A stretch of 64,000 nucleotides of DNA, from the NCBI RefSeq assembly GCF_003265345.1, contig NZ_QFWW01000030.1:434001-498000 (forward strand), written 5' to 3'. Origin of the DNA: Lentzea terrae. Lineage in GTDB: Bacteria > Actinomycetota > Actinomycetes > Mycobacteriales > Pseudonocardiaceae. Made by a program: the position numbers and the translations under genes. Below are positions 52,693-61,622 of the stretch, one piece after another (the first letter of the stretch is position 1; the number at the start of each line of letters is the position of its first letter). Below the pieces are notes generated by a model. It ran no database searches. It was not told the DNA's origin and saw nothing but the letters and a program-made list of their open reading frames with translations.

Positions 52693-55068
52693 TCAGTCCT
52701 CGTCCACCTCGGCGGGGCCGCCTCCACGCATCAGGTAGATCACGGACTCGAGCTCGTCCGGCTTGATCAGCACCTCACGTGCCTTCGAGCCCTCGGACGG
52801 CCCGACCACCCCGCGGGTCTCCAGCAGGTCCATGAGGCGCCCCGCCTTCGCGAACCCGACGCGGAGCTTGCGCTGCAACATCGACGTCGAGCCGAACTGC
52901 GACGTGACGATCAGCTCGGTCGCCTGCACCAGCAGCTCGAGGTCGTCGCCGATGTCGGCGTCGATCTCCTTCTTCTCGCCGGCCTTCTGCGACGTGACGC
53001 CGTCGGTGTACTCCGGCTGGGCCTGGTTCTTGGTGAACTCGACGATCGACGAGATCTCCTCGTCGCCGACGAACGCGCCCTGGATGCGCACCGGCTTCGA
53101 GGCACCCATCGGCAGGTACAGCGCGTCGCCCATGCCGATCAGCTTCTCGGCACCGGGCTGGTCCAGGATGACCCGCGAGTCGGTCAACGACGAGGTCGCG
53201 AACGCCAGCCGCGACGGCACGTTCGTCTTGATCAGACCCGTGACGACGTCCACGGACGGACGCTGCGTCGCCAGCACCAGGTGGATGCCCGCGGCACGCG
53301 CCTTCTGCGTGATGCGCACGATGGCGTCCTCGACGTCGCGTGGCGCGGTCATCATCAGGTCGGCGAGCTCGTCGACGATCGCCATGATGTACGGGTACGG
53401 CCGGTAGACGCGCTCGGATCCGGGCGGCGCGGTGATCTCGCCGGACTTGACCTTGCGGTTGAAGTCGTCGACGTGGCGCACTCGGTTGACCTGCATGTCC
53501 TGGTAGCGCTGCTCCATCTCCTCGACGAGCCACGCGAGCGCCGCCGCGGCCTTCTTCGGCTGCGTGATGATCGGCGTGATCAGGTGCGGGATGCCCTCGT
53601 ACGGCGTCAGCTCGACCATCTTCGGGTCGATGAGGATCATCCGGACCTCGTCCGGCGTCGCGCGGGCCAGCAGCGACACCAGCATCGAGTTGACGAACGA
53701 CGACTTACCGGAACCCGTGGAGCCCGCGACCAGCAGGTGCGGCATCTTCGTCAGGTTCGCGGTGACCATGTGGCCCTCGATGTCCTTGCCGAGGCCGATC
53801 ACCATCGGATGCGTGTCCTTGACCGTGGACGGCGCGCGCAGGACGTCGCCGAGCCGCACCATCTCGCGGTCGCTGTTCGGCACCTCGATGCCGACCGCCG
53901 ACTTGCCGGGAATCGGGGCCAGCAGGCGCACGTTGTCCGTCGCCACGGCGTACGCGATGTTCTTGGTCAGCGCGGTGATCTTCTCGACCTTCACGCCGGG
54001 GCCGAGCTCGACCTCGTACCGCGTGACCGTCGGGCCGCGGGTGAAGCCGGTGACCTGCGCGTCGATCGAGAACTGGTCGAGGACACCGGTGATGGCCTCG
54101 ATCATCTGGTCGTTGGCCTTGCTGCGGGTCTTCGGCGCGTCACCGTCCTTGAGGACGTCCGGCGGCGGCAGCTGGTACTCGCCCTCCACCGCGCGCACGA
54201 CCATCGCCGGCGCGGCGGCCTTCTCCTTCTTCGGAGCGGGCTTCGCCGGGGCCGGTTCCGGCTCCTCCAGCGGAAGTTCGGCCTGCGGCTCCTCTTCCAC
54301 GGGCGCGGCGGCCTGACGACGGCGCGACGGACGGCGCAGGCGAACCGGCTTCGGTTCCTCTTCCTCGGTCTCGTCGACCGCTTCCTGCGGCCGTTCACGG
54401 TGCACGAGCGCGCGAAGTCGCTGCGGCACCTCGCGAACCGGCCAGTGCAGCACGCAGAGCAGACCGAAGACGAAGATCAGCACGAGCAGCGGACCCGCGA
54501 CCCACGGCGTGAGGCCCTGTGCGAGGAACCCACCGGCCAGGTAGCCCAGCGCGCCACCCGCGTCGCGTCGCGCCAGCGGTTCCATCGGCAGACCGCCGAT
54601 CAGGTGGAACATGCCGAGCACACCGATACCGATCAGCACGCCACCGATGACCAGCCGGAACCGCTCCTCCGGCTTCGCGTCCGTGCGCATCAGCGTCACG
54701 CCGATGCCGAGCAGCACCACGGGGACGATCACCGCCGGGAACCCGACAGAGCTGCGCACGGCGACGTCGACCCACTGGCCGACCGGCCCTCCCGCCTGCC
54801 ACCACACACCCGCGCCGGTGATGACCGCGAGTGCGATGAGGAACAGCCCGATGCCGTCCCGCCGATGCTCGGGATCGAGGCCTTTGGTGCCGGTGATCGC
54901 TCGCACCACGGTGCCGACACCACGTCCGATGCCGCCCCACACGGCGCTGATGGCGCCACTGCTCTTGCGTGGAGCGGGCTTTTTGGACGCGGCGGATCGC
55001 GCCCGCGGCTTCGCAGGTGCTTTGCCGCGTGACGTGGTCTTGCGTGAAGTCCCTGTACGCCCGGCCAT
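52693..55068 (-). CDS. ftsK: FtsK/SpoIIIE DNA translocase
   Basis: 791 residues. A basic N terminus and about four transmembrane helices (about 70-215) lead to an acidic/Pro-rich linker and the motor domain with Walker A GSTGSGKSSFVNSML and Walker B IMAIVDELADLMM. The C-terminal gamma domain (LQRKLRVGFAKAGRLMDLLE) recognises KOPS-like sequences. It pumps chromosomes through the septum. ATG 55068 lies 6 nt after a TACCTT -10, so the message is probably leaderless. Only 16 nt separate its stop from the convergent phospholipase gene. Confidence 0.96.
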   Translation of the reverse strand: MAGRTGTSRKTTSRGKAPAKPRARSAASKKPAPRKSSGAISAVWGGIGRGVGTVVRAITGTKGLDPEHRRDGIGLFLIALAVITGAGVWWQAGGPVGQWVDVAVRSSVGFPAVIVPVVLLGIGVTLMRTDAKPEERFRLVIGGVLIGIGVLGMFHLIGGLPMEPLARRDAGGALGYLAGGFLAQGLTPWVAGPLLVLIFVFGLLCVLHWPVREVPQRLRALVHRERPQEAVDETEEEEPKPVRLRRPSRRRQAAAPVEEEPQAELPLEEPEPAPAKPAPKKEKAAAPAMVVRAVEGEYQLPPPDVLKDGDAPKTRSKANDQMIEAITGVLDQFSIDAQVTGFTRGPTVTRYEVELGPGVKVEKITALTKNIAYAVATDNVRLLAPIPGKSAVGIEVPNSDREMVRLGDVLRAPSTVKDTHPMVIGLGKDIEGHMVTANLTKMPHLLVAGSTGSGKSSFVNSMLVSLLARATPDEVRMILIDPKMVELTPYEGIPHLITPIITQPKKAAAALAWLVEEMEQRYQDMQVNRVRHVDDFNRKVKSGEITAPPGSERVYRPYPYIMAIVDELADLMMTAPRDVEDAIVRITQKARAAGIHLVLATQRPSVDVVTGLIKTNVPSRLAFATSSLTDSRVILDQPGAEKLIGMGDALYLPMGASKPVRIQGAFVGDEEISSIVEFTKNQAQPEYTDGVTSQKAGEKKEIDADIGDDLELLVQATELIVTSQFGSTSMLQRKLRVGFAKAGRLMDLLETRGVVGPSEGSKAREVLIKPDELESVIYLMRGGGPAEVDED

Positions 55069-55074
55069 GTGTAT

Positions 55075-55080
55075 AAGGTA
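55075..55080 (-). promoter_or_regulatory. -10 element for leaderless ftsK
   Basis: On the minus strand TACCTT (TANNNT) ends 6 nt upstream of the ftsK ATG. No Shine-Dalgarno sequence is present. Confidence 0.45.
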
Positions 55081-55173
55081 GTCCCTCGCGTCTCACCAGC
55101 CCCGTTTGCAACTGGGACGCGTGCGAAACCTCATGCTTCCCCGGATCCTGCACGGTGTCGTTCCGACACGCCG

Positions 55174-55179
55174 TACGCT
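55174..55179 (+). promoter_or_regulatory. -10 element for leaderless acyltransferase gene
   Basis: TACGCT ends 7 nt before the GTG at 55187, identical in sequence and spacing to the rimO element. Confidence 0.45.
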
Positions 55180-55186
55180 GCCCCGC

Positions 55187-55960
55187 GTGTCCACACCGCT
55201 CTTCTGGCGCGTGCTCATGGCGATCGACCGTGGCTTCGTCGCGCTGACCGGCAAGCTCGAGGTGTCCGGCGACGTTCCGCCCGAGCTGCTCGGCAAGCCG
55301 TTGCTGCTCGCTTCCAACCACATCGGCAACCTCGACCCGTTCGTGCTCATCGCGGCGTGTCGCAAGGTGGGCATCAACCCGCGCTTCATGCTCGCGGGCG
55401 GGCTGCTCGACGCGCCGGTCATGGGCCCGGCGCTGAAGGCGTGCGGCCACCTCCGCGTCGACCGCAGGTCCGCGAACGTGGGCGAGGCGATGCACCGCGC
55501 CGTCGAGGCGTTGCAGAAGGGCGGCGACCCGATCGCCGTCTACCCCGAGGGCAAGATCACGCTGGACCCCGGCATGTGGCCGGAGCGCGGCAAGACCGGC
55601 GTCGCCCGCATGGCGCTGGGCGGAAGCATCCCGGTCATCCCGATCAGCCAGTGGGGCGCGCACGAGGCGGTCTACTGGGGCAACCTGCACGTGAGCGGCT
55701 GGAGGGACTTCCTGCCGTACCTGACGTCGTGGCTGTCCGCGGTCCGCAAGCGCCCGACGTTCAAGGTCCACTTCGGCAAGCCGGTCGAGCTGTCCGACCT
55801 GAACGCGGAGACGATGGGCGACGCCCGGCGCGCGCACGAGCGGATCATGCTCGCGATCACCGAGGGCTTGGTGCCGCTGCGTCTCGACGAGCCGGACGTG
55901 CCGCGCTTCCACGACCCGACGCGTCCGACGACCGGTTCCTCCCCCTGGCGGCCCGCCTGA
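55187..55960 (+). CDS. 1-acylglycerol-3-phosphate acyltransferase (PlsC family)
   Basis: 257 residues from GTG 55187; an in-frame ATG at 55133 is an alternative. The HX4D catalytic motif is SNHIGNLDPF, followed by GHLRVDRRS and the substrate motif YPEGKIT. It transfers an acyl chain to lysophosphatidic acid or a related acceptor at the membrane. The divergent neighbour is ftsK. The last 104 nt overlap the 3' end of the convergent membrane protein gene. Confidence 0.9.
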   Translation: MSTPLFWRVLMAIDRGFVALTGKLEVSGDVPPELLGKPLLLASNHIGNLDPFVLIAACRKVGINPRFMLAGGLLDAPVMGPALKACGHLRVDRRSANVGEAMHRAVEALQKGGDPIAVYPEGKITLDPGMWPERGKTGVARMALGGSIPVIPISQWGAHEAVYWGNLHVSGWRDFLPYLTSWLSAVRKRPTFKVHFGKPVELSDLNAETMGDARRAHERIMLAITEGLVPLRLDEPDVPRFHDPTRPTTGSSPWRPA

Positions 55961-56537
55961 TCGCGTAGGCGATCACCGTGACCAGCATCAGGAACGGCGC
56001 CGGGCTGGCCGTGTAGACGCCGATCACGAAGTCCGCCGCCGGGATCACCAGGGCCAGCACGAACGCCTTGGTGCTCGCCGTGGGCAGTTTGACCTTCGGG
56101 TCTGCCCACGGCGTGCGCCCCCACGGCTTCGCGACGCTGAGCCACGTCTGGAACGAGAACGCGCTGATCATGAAAGCCGTGCCGACCGGCAGCCACGGCG
56201 TGACGTGACCGTGCGACGCCGCTTCGAGGTTGTCGCTCAGGATGAAGATGCCGATGTACAACTGCCCCACGGTGATCACGAACTTCGCGAGCACCCACCA
56301 GTGCCGGAAGTAGCCCCACGGCGTCGTGGCGCTGAGCATCATGCCGGTGAACGCACTGGCGGCCCCCATGAACGCGAGCACCTGGTGGTCGAGCACCCGC
56401 GCCATCTTGAAGGCGTTGTCATCGCCCGTCTTCATGCCGTAGAGCACCAGTGCCAGCAACGCCACGGCCTGGCTGAGCCAGCCGACGGACGTGACGACGT
56501 GCAGCCACACCACCAGGGTTCTCATGCGTTTCTGCAT
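55857..56537 (-). CDS. DUF2269-like integral membrane protein
   Basis: 226 residues with about five transmembrane helices. RTLVVWLHVVTSVGWLSQAV is the start usually seen in DUF2269/CopD-like proteins, with a conserved His in the first helix (VWLHVV), possibly for heme or metal. The last 30 residues are a Ser/Arg/Ala tail encoded opposite the acyltransferase 3' end and may simply be read-on sequence. Start 56537 or 56525. The function is unknown. Confidence 0.75.
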   Translation of the reverse strand: MQKRMRTLVVWLHVVTSVGWLSQAVALLALVLYGMKTGDDNAFKMARVLDHQVLAFMGAASAFTGMMLSATTPWGYFRHWWVLAKFVITVGQLYIGIFILSDNLEAASHGHVTPWLPVGTAFMISAFSFQTWLSVAKPWGRTPWADPKVKLPTASTKAFVLALVIPAADFVIGVYTASPAPFLMLVTVIAYAIRRAARGRNRSSDASGRGSAARPARRDAAAPSPR

Positions 56538-56585
56538 GACATGTAGCTTGCCTACGCATCAGCGCGCGCACATCAGGGAAGACCC

Positions 56586-57353
56586 CTACTGAGCAACCCG
56601 GTCCAGCCACTCCCCCATGAGCGCGTTGAACAACGCCGGTTGCTCGATCTGCAGGTTGTGCCCGGCGGTGTCCAACACGGCGAACGACGCGTACGGGTAG
56701 TGCGGCAGCAACGCGTACACGTCCTCGTATCCGGTGACGTTGTCCTGACGCCCGGTGAGGAACAGCGCCGGCTTGTCGTACGTGCCGAGCTCCGGCCCGG
56801 CCGACAGCTCCCACCGCTCGAAGATCCGCGCCATCCCCTCGCGGTCCGCGACGTGCAGCCCGGGCAGGATCTCCTCCGCGAACCGCCGCGCCGTCTCGGC
56901 CGTCCGCACCACGGCCATGCCGTCGAACTGCGCGGCCAGCTCCGGCTCCAGCTCAACGTTGTCCGACCGGCGGACCTCGAACTCGGGCACCGTCCGGTCC
57001 TGGGCGTGGACGTTCGTGCCGGTCGGGCAGATCAACGCGAGCCCGGCCACCTGGTCGGGACGGCGATGCGCCATCGCTCGCGCGAGATAGCCGCCGTACG
57101 ACTCGCCGATCAGCAGGAACGGTCCGTCGATGTGCTCGTCCACGAATTCTTCAAGCGCCGCGAGGACGTCGTCGGTGGACTTCACGTCGTCGGCCGGCGA
57201 CTTTCCCATCGCCGGCAGGTCGGGGTACAGGCGCCGGTAGCCGGGCCTGGTCGCGAAGAGCGGTTCCAGGCAGCCCAGCATCAGGCGGTGGTCGGGGGTC
57301 CAGCCGTGGACGGCGAGCACCGGGGTGCCCGCACCGTGTTCTACGAAGTGCAC
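56586..57353 (-). CDS. alpha/beta hydrolase
   Basis: 255 residues. It has PVLAVHGWTPDH (oxyanion HG), the nucleophile elbow LIGESYGGYLA (Ser), the acid in LTGRQDNVTGYEDV and the catalytic His in LDTAGHNLQIEQP. The start is taken as GTG 57353 (MHFVEHGAGTP). A degenerate tandem copy lies directly upstream and its last codons run into this start. The substrate cannot be predicted. Confidence 0.88.
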   Translation of the reverse strand: MHFVEHGAGTPVLAVHGWTPDHRLMLGCLEPLFATRPGYRRLYPDLPAMGKSPADDVKSTDDVLAALEEFVDEHIDGPFLLIGESYGGYLARAMAHRRPDQVAGLALICPTGTNVHAQDRTVPEFEVRRSDNVELEPELAAQFDGMAVVRTAETARRFAEEILPGLHVADREGMARIFERWELSAGPELGTYDKPALFLTGRQDNVTGYEDVYALLPHYPYASFAVLDTAGHNLQIEQPALFNALMGEWLDRVAQ

Positions 57354-58095
57354 GGACGCTTTTCTACCCGGTCCAACCACTCGTCCATGAGCGCGTTGAA
57401 CAACTCCGTCCGCTCGATCGAGTGACACATGTCCTGAACCAGGCGCTCGCTCGTCTGGTGACTGTGACAGAAATGCGAGAGGTTCGGGTTGTCCACACCC
57501 ACACGGGTAGCGAATGTCCTGAAACACTGTTGTCGTTTCTCCCGCTATTCGGAAGCGCGGGGGGCGGCCGAAGGCGAAGGATGCGCGCCAGCTCCCCACG
57601 GTCCGCGAGTTGCAGGTCGGCAGGACTTCGTCGACGAACGGCCGCCCGATCTCCTCGATCGCGGCCGCGTCGGCCGTCGAACCGCTCGGCCAGCTTCACG
57701 CCGTCCGACCGGCGAACCTCGAACGCGGGCAGCGTCGGCCAGGCGCTCCGAGATACGCGGCCACGGGACAGAGCAACGCCAGCCCGCGCACCTGGCTCGG
57801 TCGCCGGTGCGTCAACGCCCTCGCGAGGCGCCCGCCAAAGGACTCGCCTATCAGCAAGAACGGCGCGTCGGTGTGCTCGTCCACGAATTCTTCAAGTGCG
57901 GCAAGGATGTCCTCGGCCGACGCCACATCCCCCTGCTGGCGACCGCCCCATCCTCGGCAGGTCGGGGTACAGGCGCCGATACCCGTTTCGCACGGCGAGA
58001 ACCGGCTCCAGGCACCCCAGCATCAAGAGGTGGTCAGGCGTCCAGCCGTGGACGGCGAGCACCGGCACCCCGGCTCCGCGTTCGACGAAGTGCGC
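57341..58095 (-). pseudogene. decayed tandem copy of the alpha/beta hydrolase
   Basis: Colinear with the intact downstream gene: HFVERGAGVPVLAVHGWTPD, LIGESFGGRLARAL and the C-terminal LFNALMDEWLDRV are recognisable. The start position reads GCG instead of GTG. One extra G in a G run near 57932 shifts the frame after GRSPAG, a second shift lies near 57745 before PAFEVRRSDG, and much of the C-terminal half, including the catalytic acid and His region, is missing or scrambled. It ends 12 nt inside the intact gene. The pair arose by tandem duplication. Confidence 0.8.
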
Positions 58096-58097
58096 GT

Positions 58098-60869
58098 CTA
58101 CGCCAACTCGTGCAGGCGCGCCCGCACCTCCGGGGTGAGCGGGTGGTCGTAGTCCTCGTAGATCGTCAACGCTTCCAGCAGGTGCGTGCGCGCGACGTCG
58201 GGCTGGCCGGCGCTCGTCTCCCCCAAGCCGTGCAACGCTTCCGCGAGGCTCTTGCGGTCACCGAGCACGCGCAGGAACGCCAGCGCGTGCCGGAACGAGT
58301 CGCGCGACTCGACGCGTTGTCCCAGCCTGAACTGCGCCCAGCCGATGCTCACCAGCGCCATCGCCTTGCCGTGCACGGCGTCGTGCGAGTCCATCAGCTC
58401 GAACGCCATCTGCGCCGACTCGAGAGAAGCGTCGTACTGACCGGCCGAGCGGAGGATGTCGCTGAGGAACAGGCGCGTACCGCCCTGCCCGAACCACGAG
58501 CCCACCTCGGCGTGGCGGTCGAGGGCCTCACCGAAACGATCCACAGCCAGGTCGAACTGGCACAAGCCGCCGTAGGCCATGCCCAGGCCGGTCAGGCTCC
58601 ACGCGGCACCGACGCGGTCGTCGATCTCGCGCCGGATCGCCAGCGCGCGGTCGAAGAGTTCGAGGGCGTCGGCGAAGCGCTGACCGCGGAACGCCGCGAG
58701 GCCCTGGCCGTGGACCGCCCAGGCACGCGCTGCCTGGTGGCCGTCGCGGGCGGCGGCGCGTTCGGCGACGCGGTAGGTGCGGGTCCACTCGTCCAGCGAG
58801 CTGGAGACGATGAAGTAGTTCCACAGCGCCACGGGGATCTGCCACGCCGCCGGCGAGTGCTCCTCCTCGCCGAGGCGCGCTACGGCCAGCAGGTTCGCGG
58901 ATTCCGTGCGGCACCAGGTGAACGCGTCGTCGTGCGAGGTGAAGTCCTGAGTGGACAGTGGCGGCAGCAGGAACGACGGGTGGTCCGGCGGCGCGATGAC
59001 CAAGCCGGCGGCGTTCGCGGTGTCGGCGTACCAGTGCAGCAGGCGCTGCACAGCCTCGGCACGGCCCTCCGCGGACTCCTCGGTGGTGCTCAGTTCCGTG
59101 GCGTACAAGCGCAGCAGGTCGTGCAGGCGGAACCGGCCGCGAGCGACCTCCTCCAGCATGTGGCCGCCGGCCAGCACGTCCACCAGGACGCGCGCCCGCG
59201 ACACCGGCAGGCCGGCCAGCGCGGCCACGGCGGTCAGGCTGATCTCGGCGCCCGGATGCAGGCCGATGAGCCGGAACACCCGTGCCGCGTCCGGTTTCAG
59301 CGCCAGGTACGACCACGAGAAGGCCGCGCGCACGGCGGTGTCCTCGTCGTCGCCGGTCGCCAGGACGTTCAGTCGGTCGCGTTCGTCGGCCAGGTCGTTG
59401 GCGAGGTCGGTCAACGTGAGGTGCGGGCGGGTGACGACGCGTTCGGCCGCGATCCGCACCGCCAACGGCAGATGGCCGCACAGCTCGACCAGCTTGGCGG
59501 CGGCTTGGGGTTCGGCGGCGACCCGGTCCGACCCCACCGCGGAAGTCAGCAGCGCCAACGCTTCGTCGCGAGTCAGCGTGGACAGCGTCACCGAGTGCGC
59601 GCCGTCCCTCGCCACGAGCCCCCCGAGGTGGTTGCGCGAGGTCACCAGCACCATCGACGAGCTGCGCCCCGGCAGCAGCGGGCGAACCTGGTCGGCCAGC
59701 CGCGCGTTGTCGAGCAGCACCAGCACCCGTTTACCGGCCAGCACGCTGCGGTACAGCGCGGACTTCGCCGGCAGGTCGTCCGGGATGCGTTCGGCCGGAA
59801 CGCCGAGGCTCTGCAACAACTGGTGCAGCGCGGCGGCGGGCTGCACGGGCGGCGACGACGCGTCGAACCCGCGCAGATCGACGTGCAGCTGACCGTCGGG
59901 GAAGCGCGCGGCCACCTGGTGCGCGAACCGGACGGCGAGCGCGGTCTTGCCGACGCCCCCGGTGCCGGTGATCGCGACGAGCACCGGGGAGTGGTCGTGC
60001 GGCACGACTTCGGAGAGCTTGGCGAGTTCTTTGGCACGGCCGGTGAAGTCACGGATCTCGTGCGGTAGTTGGACGGGCACCAGCACGGGCGCCGCGGGCT
60101 CTGGCTGCGGATCGTGGCGGCCGACGAGCAGTTGTTCGTGCAGTTGGCGGAGTTCAGGGCCGGGCTCGATGCCGAGTTCCTCGATCAGCAGCCGGCGTAA
60201 GTCCGTGTAGACGGCCAACGCCTCCGCCTGCCTGCCCCCGCGGTAGAGGGCCGACATCAGCAGGCCGTGCAGCCTCTCTCGCAGCGGATGCGCACTGACC
60301 AACGTCGTCAGCTCCGCCGCCACCTCCGCCTCGCGCCCGACGGACAGCATCAACGCGGCGCGCTGCTCCACCGCCGTGAGTCGTAACTCGGCCAAGCGCG
60401 CGCGTTCGACCGCAGCGAACGGTCCAGGCACACCATCCAGAGCGATGCCACGCCACAAGCCCAGAGCGGCGTCGAACGCGCTGATGGCCTCCGCGGGCTG
60501 TGTGCGCAAACGGCCCGCATCATCCAGATGGGCGCGGAACGTGGCGACGTCTGAACTACCGGATGGGAGCTTCAGCAAGTATCCAGCGTCAGTGGAGAGC
60601 AGCACGGAGCTCGGCGCCCGCGACGCCCGCTTCGGCTCGAACAGGCGGCGCAGACCGGCCACGTAGGTGTGGATGCCGTTGTCCGCGCTCGCCGGCGGCT
60701 CATCGCCCCAGACGGCGTCGATCAGCTCGCTGCGCGACACGACGTGGTTGGCGCGCAAGGCAAGCACGGCAAGGACAGCTCTCTGCCGCGGCGGCCCCAA
60801 AGTGAGCTCCTGGCCGTCCACCGTCGCCGCGAGCGCGCCCAGCATGCTGACGCGCAACTCGTTCTGCAC
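58098..60869 (-). CDS. AfsR/SARP-family regulator (BTAD - NB-ARC - TPR)
   Basis: 923 residues from GTG 60869; GTG 60881 and 60902 are alternatives. Parts in order: an OmpR-type winged helix (LGPPRQRAVLAVLALRANHV, ELIDAVWGDEPP), the BTAD helical domain (to about 245, ending GIEPGPELRQLHEQLL), an NB-ARC ATPase with Walker A GTGGVGKTALAVRF (about 300) and VLVLLDNARLADQV, a winged-helix region, and C-terminal TPR repeats (about 620-915). Such regulators usually control secondary metabolism, but no matching cluster is adjacent. The stop lies 2 bp from the start of the hydrolase pseudogene. Confidence 0.92.
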   Translation of the reverse strand: MQNELRVSMLGALAATVDGQELTLGPPRQRAVLAVLALRANHVVSRSELIDAVWGDEPPASADNGIHTYVAGLRRLFEPKRASRAPSSVLLSTDAGYLLKLPSGSSDVATFRAHLDDAGRLRTQPAEAISAFDAALGLWRGIALDGVPGPFAAVERARLAELRLTAVEQRAALMLSVGREAEVAAELTTLVSAHPLRERLHGLLMSALYRGGRQAEALAVYTDLRRLLIEELGIEPGPELRQLHEQLLVGRHDPQPEPAAPVLVPVQLPHEIRDFTGRAKELAKLSEVVPHDHSPVLVAITGTGGVGKTALAVRFAHQVAARFPDGQLHVDLRGFDASSPPVQPAAALHQLLQSLGVPAERIPDDLPAKSALYRSVLAGKRVLVLLDNARLADQVRPLLPGRSSSMVLVTSRNHLGGLVARDGAHSVTLSTLTRDEALALLTSAVGSDRVAAEPQAAAKLVELCGHLPLAVRIAAERVVTRPHLTLTDLANDLADERDRLNVLATGDDEDTAVRAAFSWSYLALKPDAARVFRLIGLHPGAEISLTAVAALAGLPVSRARVLVDVLAGGHMLEEVARGRFRLHDLLRLYATELSTTEESAEGRAEAVQRLLHWYADTANAAGLVIAPPDHPSFLLPPLSTQDFTSHDDAFTWCRTESANLLAVARLGEEEHSPAAWQIPVALWNYFIVSSSLDEWTRTYRVAERAAARDGHQAARAWAVHGQGLAAFRGQRFADALELFDRALAIRREIDDRVGAAWSLTGLGMAYGGLCQFDLAVDRFGEALDRHAEVGSWFGQGGTRLFLSDILRSAGQYDASLESAQMAFELMDSHDAVHGKAMALVSIGWAQFRLGQRVESRDSFRHALAFLRVLGDRKSLAEALHGLGETSAGQPDVARTHLLEALTIYEDYDHPLTPEVRARLHELA

Positions 60870-61007
60870 CCTGTGTCCCACTCCGTTGCTGTCCGCAGTC
60901 ACCCAGCAACCTACCGTCAGTTTTCGTCCAGAAGCCATCCAGAGTCCGTGCAGAGGCCTTCTCCACACTTCACATCAGGTGGATTGGGCCGAAATGAGGG
61001 GGCGGAG

Positions 61008-61622
61008 ATGAACGCGGCCGATGTCTTCGACACGCTGGGACTGGAATACCAACGAGCGTGGTCGCACCAGCCCGCGCTGCACGGCACCCTCGCCTGGTTC
61101 GCCGCGACGCAGCCCTCCGGCTCGCGCGTGCTGGACATCGGTTGCGGCACCGGGGTTCCGGTGGCCCGCACCCTCGCCAAGGCCGGCATGAAGGTCACCG
61201 GCCTCGACGTCTCACCGGTGATGGTCGACATCGCCACCGCCCAGGTCCCCGACGCGACGTTCCACAAGATCGACATCCGCGACTTCGAGTCGCCGCCCGG
61301 TTCGTGGGACGTCATCTGCGCCGTCTTCTCCCTGCTGCAGATGCCGCAGGCCGAGATCATCCAGACCCTCGGCCGCGTCTCGGCGTGGCTGCGGCCGGGC
61401 GGCCACTTCTTCCTGGCCACCGTGGCGATCGACGTCGAGCAGATCACGCTGCCGTGGATGGGCCAGGAGATCGAGGTGTCGTCGTTCTCCGAGGAGAACT
61501 TCGAGTCCCACCTCGCCGACGTGGGCCTGCGGGTCGTGCGCCGGAGCCGGCCGGTTTTCACGCCGTCCTACCCCGGCGCCATGCCCGAGGAGTCGCTGCA
61601 CCTGGTGTGCCAGCGCCCTTAG
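61008..61622 (+). CDS. class I SAM-dependent methyltransferase
   Basis: 204 residues from ATG 61008, with a GGGGGCGGAG-type site upstream. Motif I is RVLDIGCGTGVPVARTLAKA, motif II VTGLDVSPVM, and VSAWLRPGGHFFLAT is the post-motif. The last codon and stop overlap the convergent atpB stop by 4 nt. It is divergent from the AfsR-like regulator over 138 bp and could be a target of it. The substrate is unknown. Confidence 0.88.
   Translation: MNAADVFDTLGLEYQRAWSHQPALHGTLAWFAATQPSGSRVLDIGCGTGVPVARTLAKAGMKVTGLDVSPVMVDIATAQVPDATFHKIDIRDFESPPGSWDVICAVFSLLQMPQAEIIQTLGRVSAWLRPGGHFFLATVAIDVEQITLPWMGQEIEVSSFSEENFESHLADVGLRVVRRSRPVFTPSYPGAMPEESLHLVCQRP

Noticed and set aside
57489..57497. single TTGTCCACA DnaA box in the hydrolase pseudogene
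   Set aside because: One isolated 9-mer is expected by chance in a window of this size.
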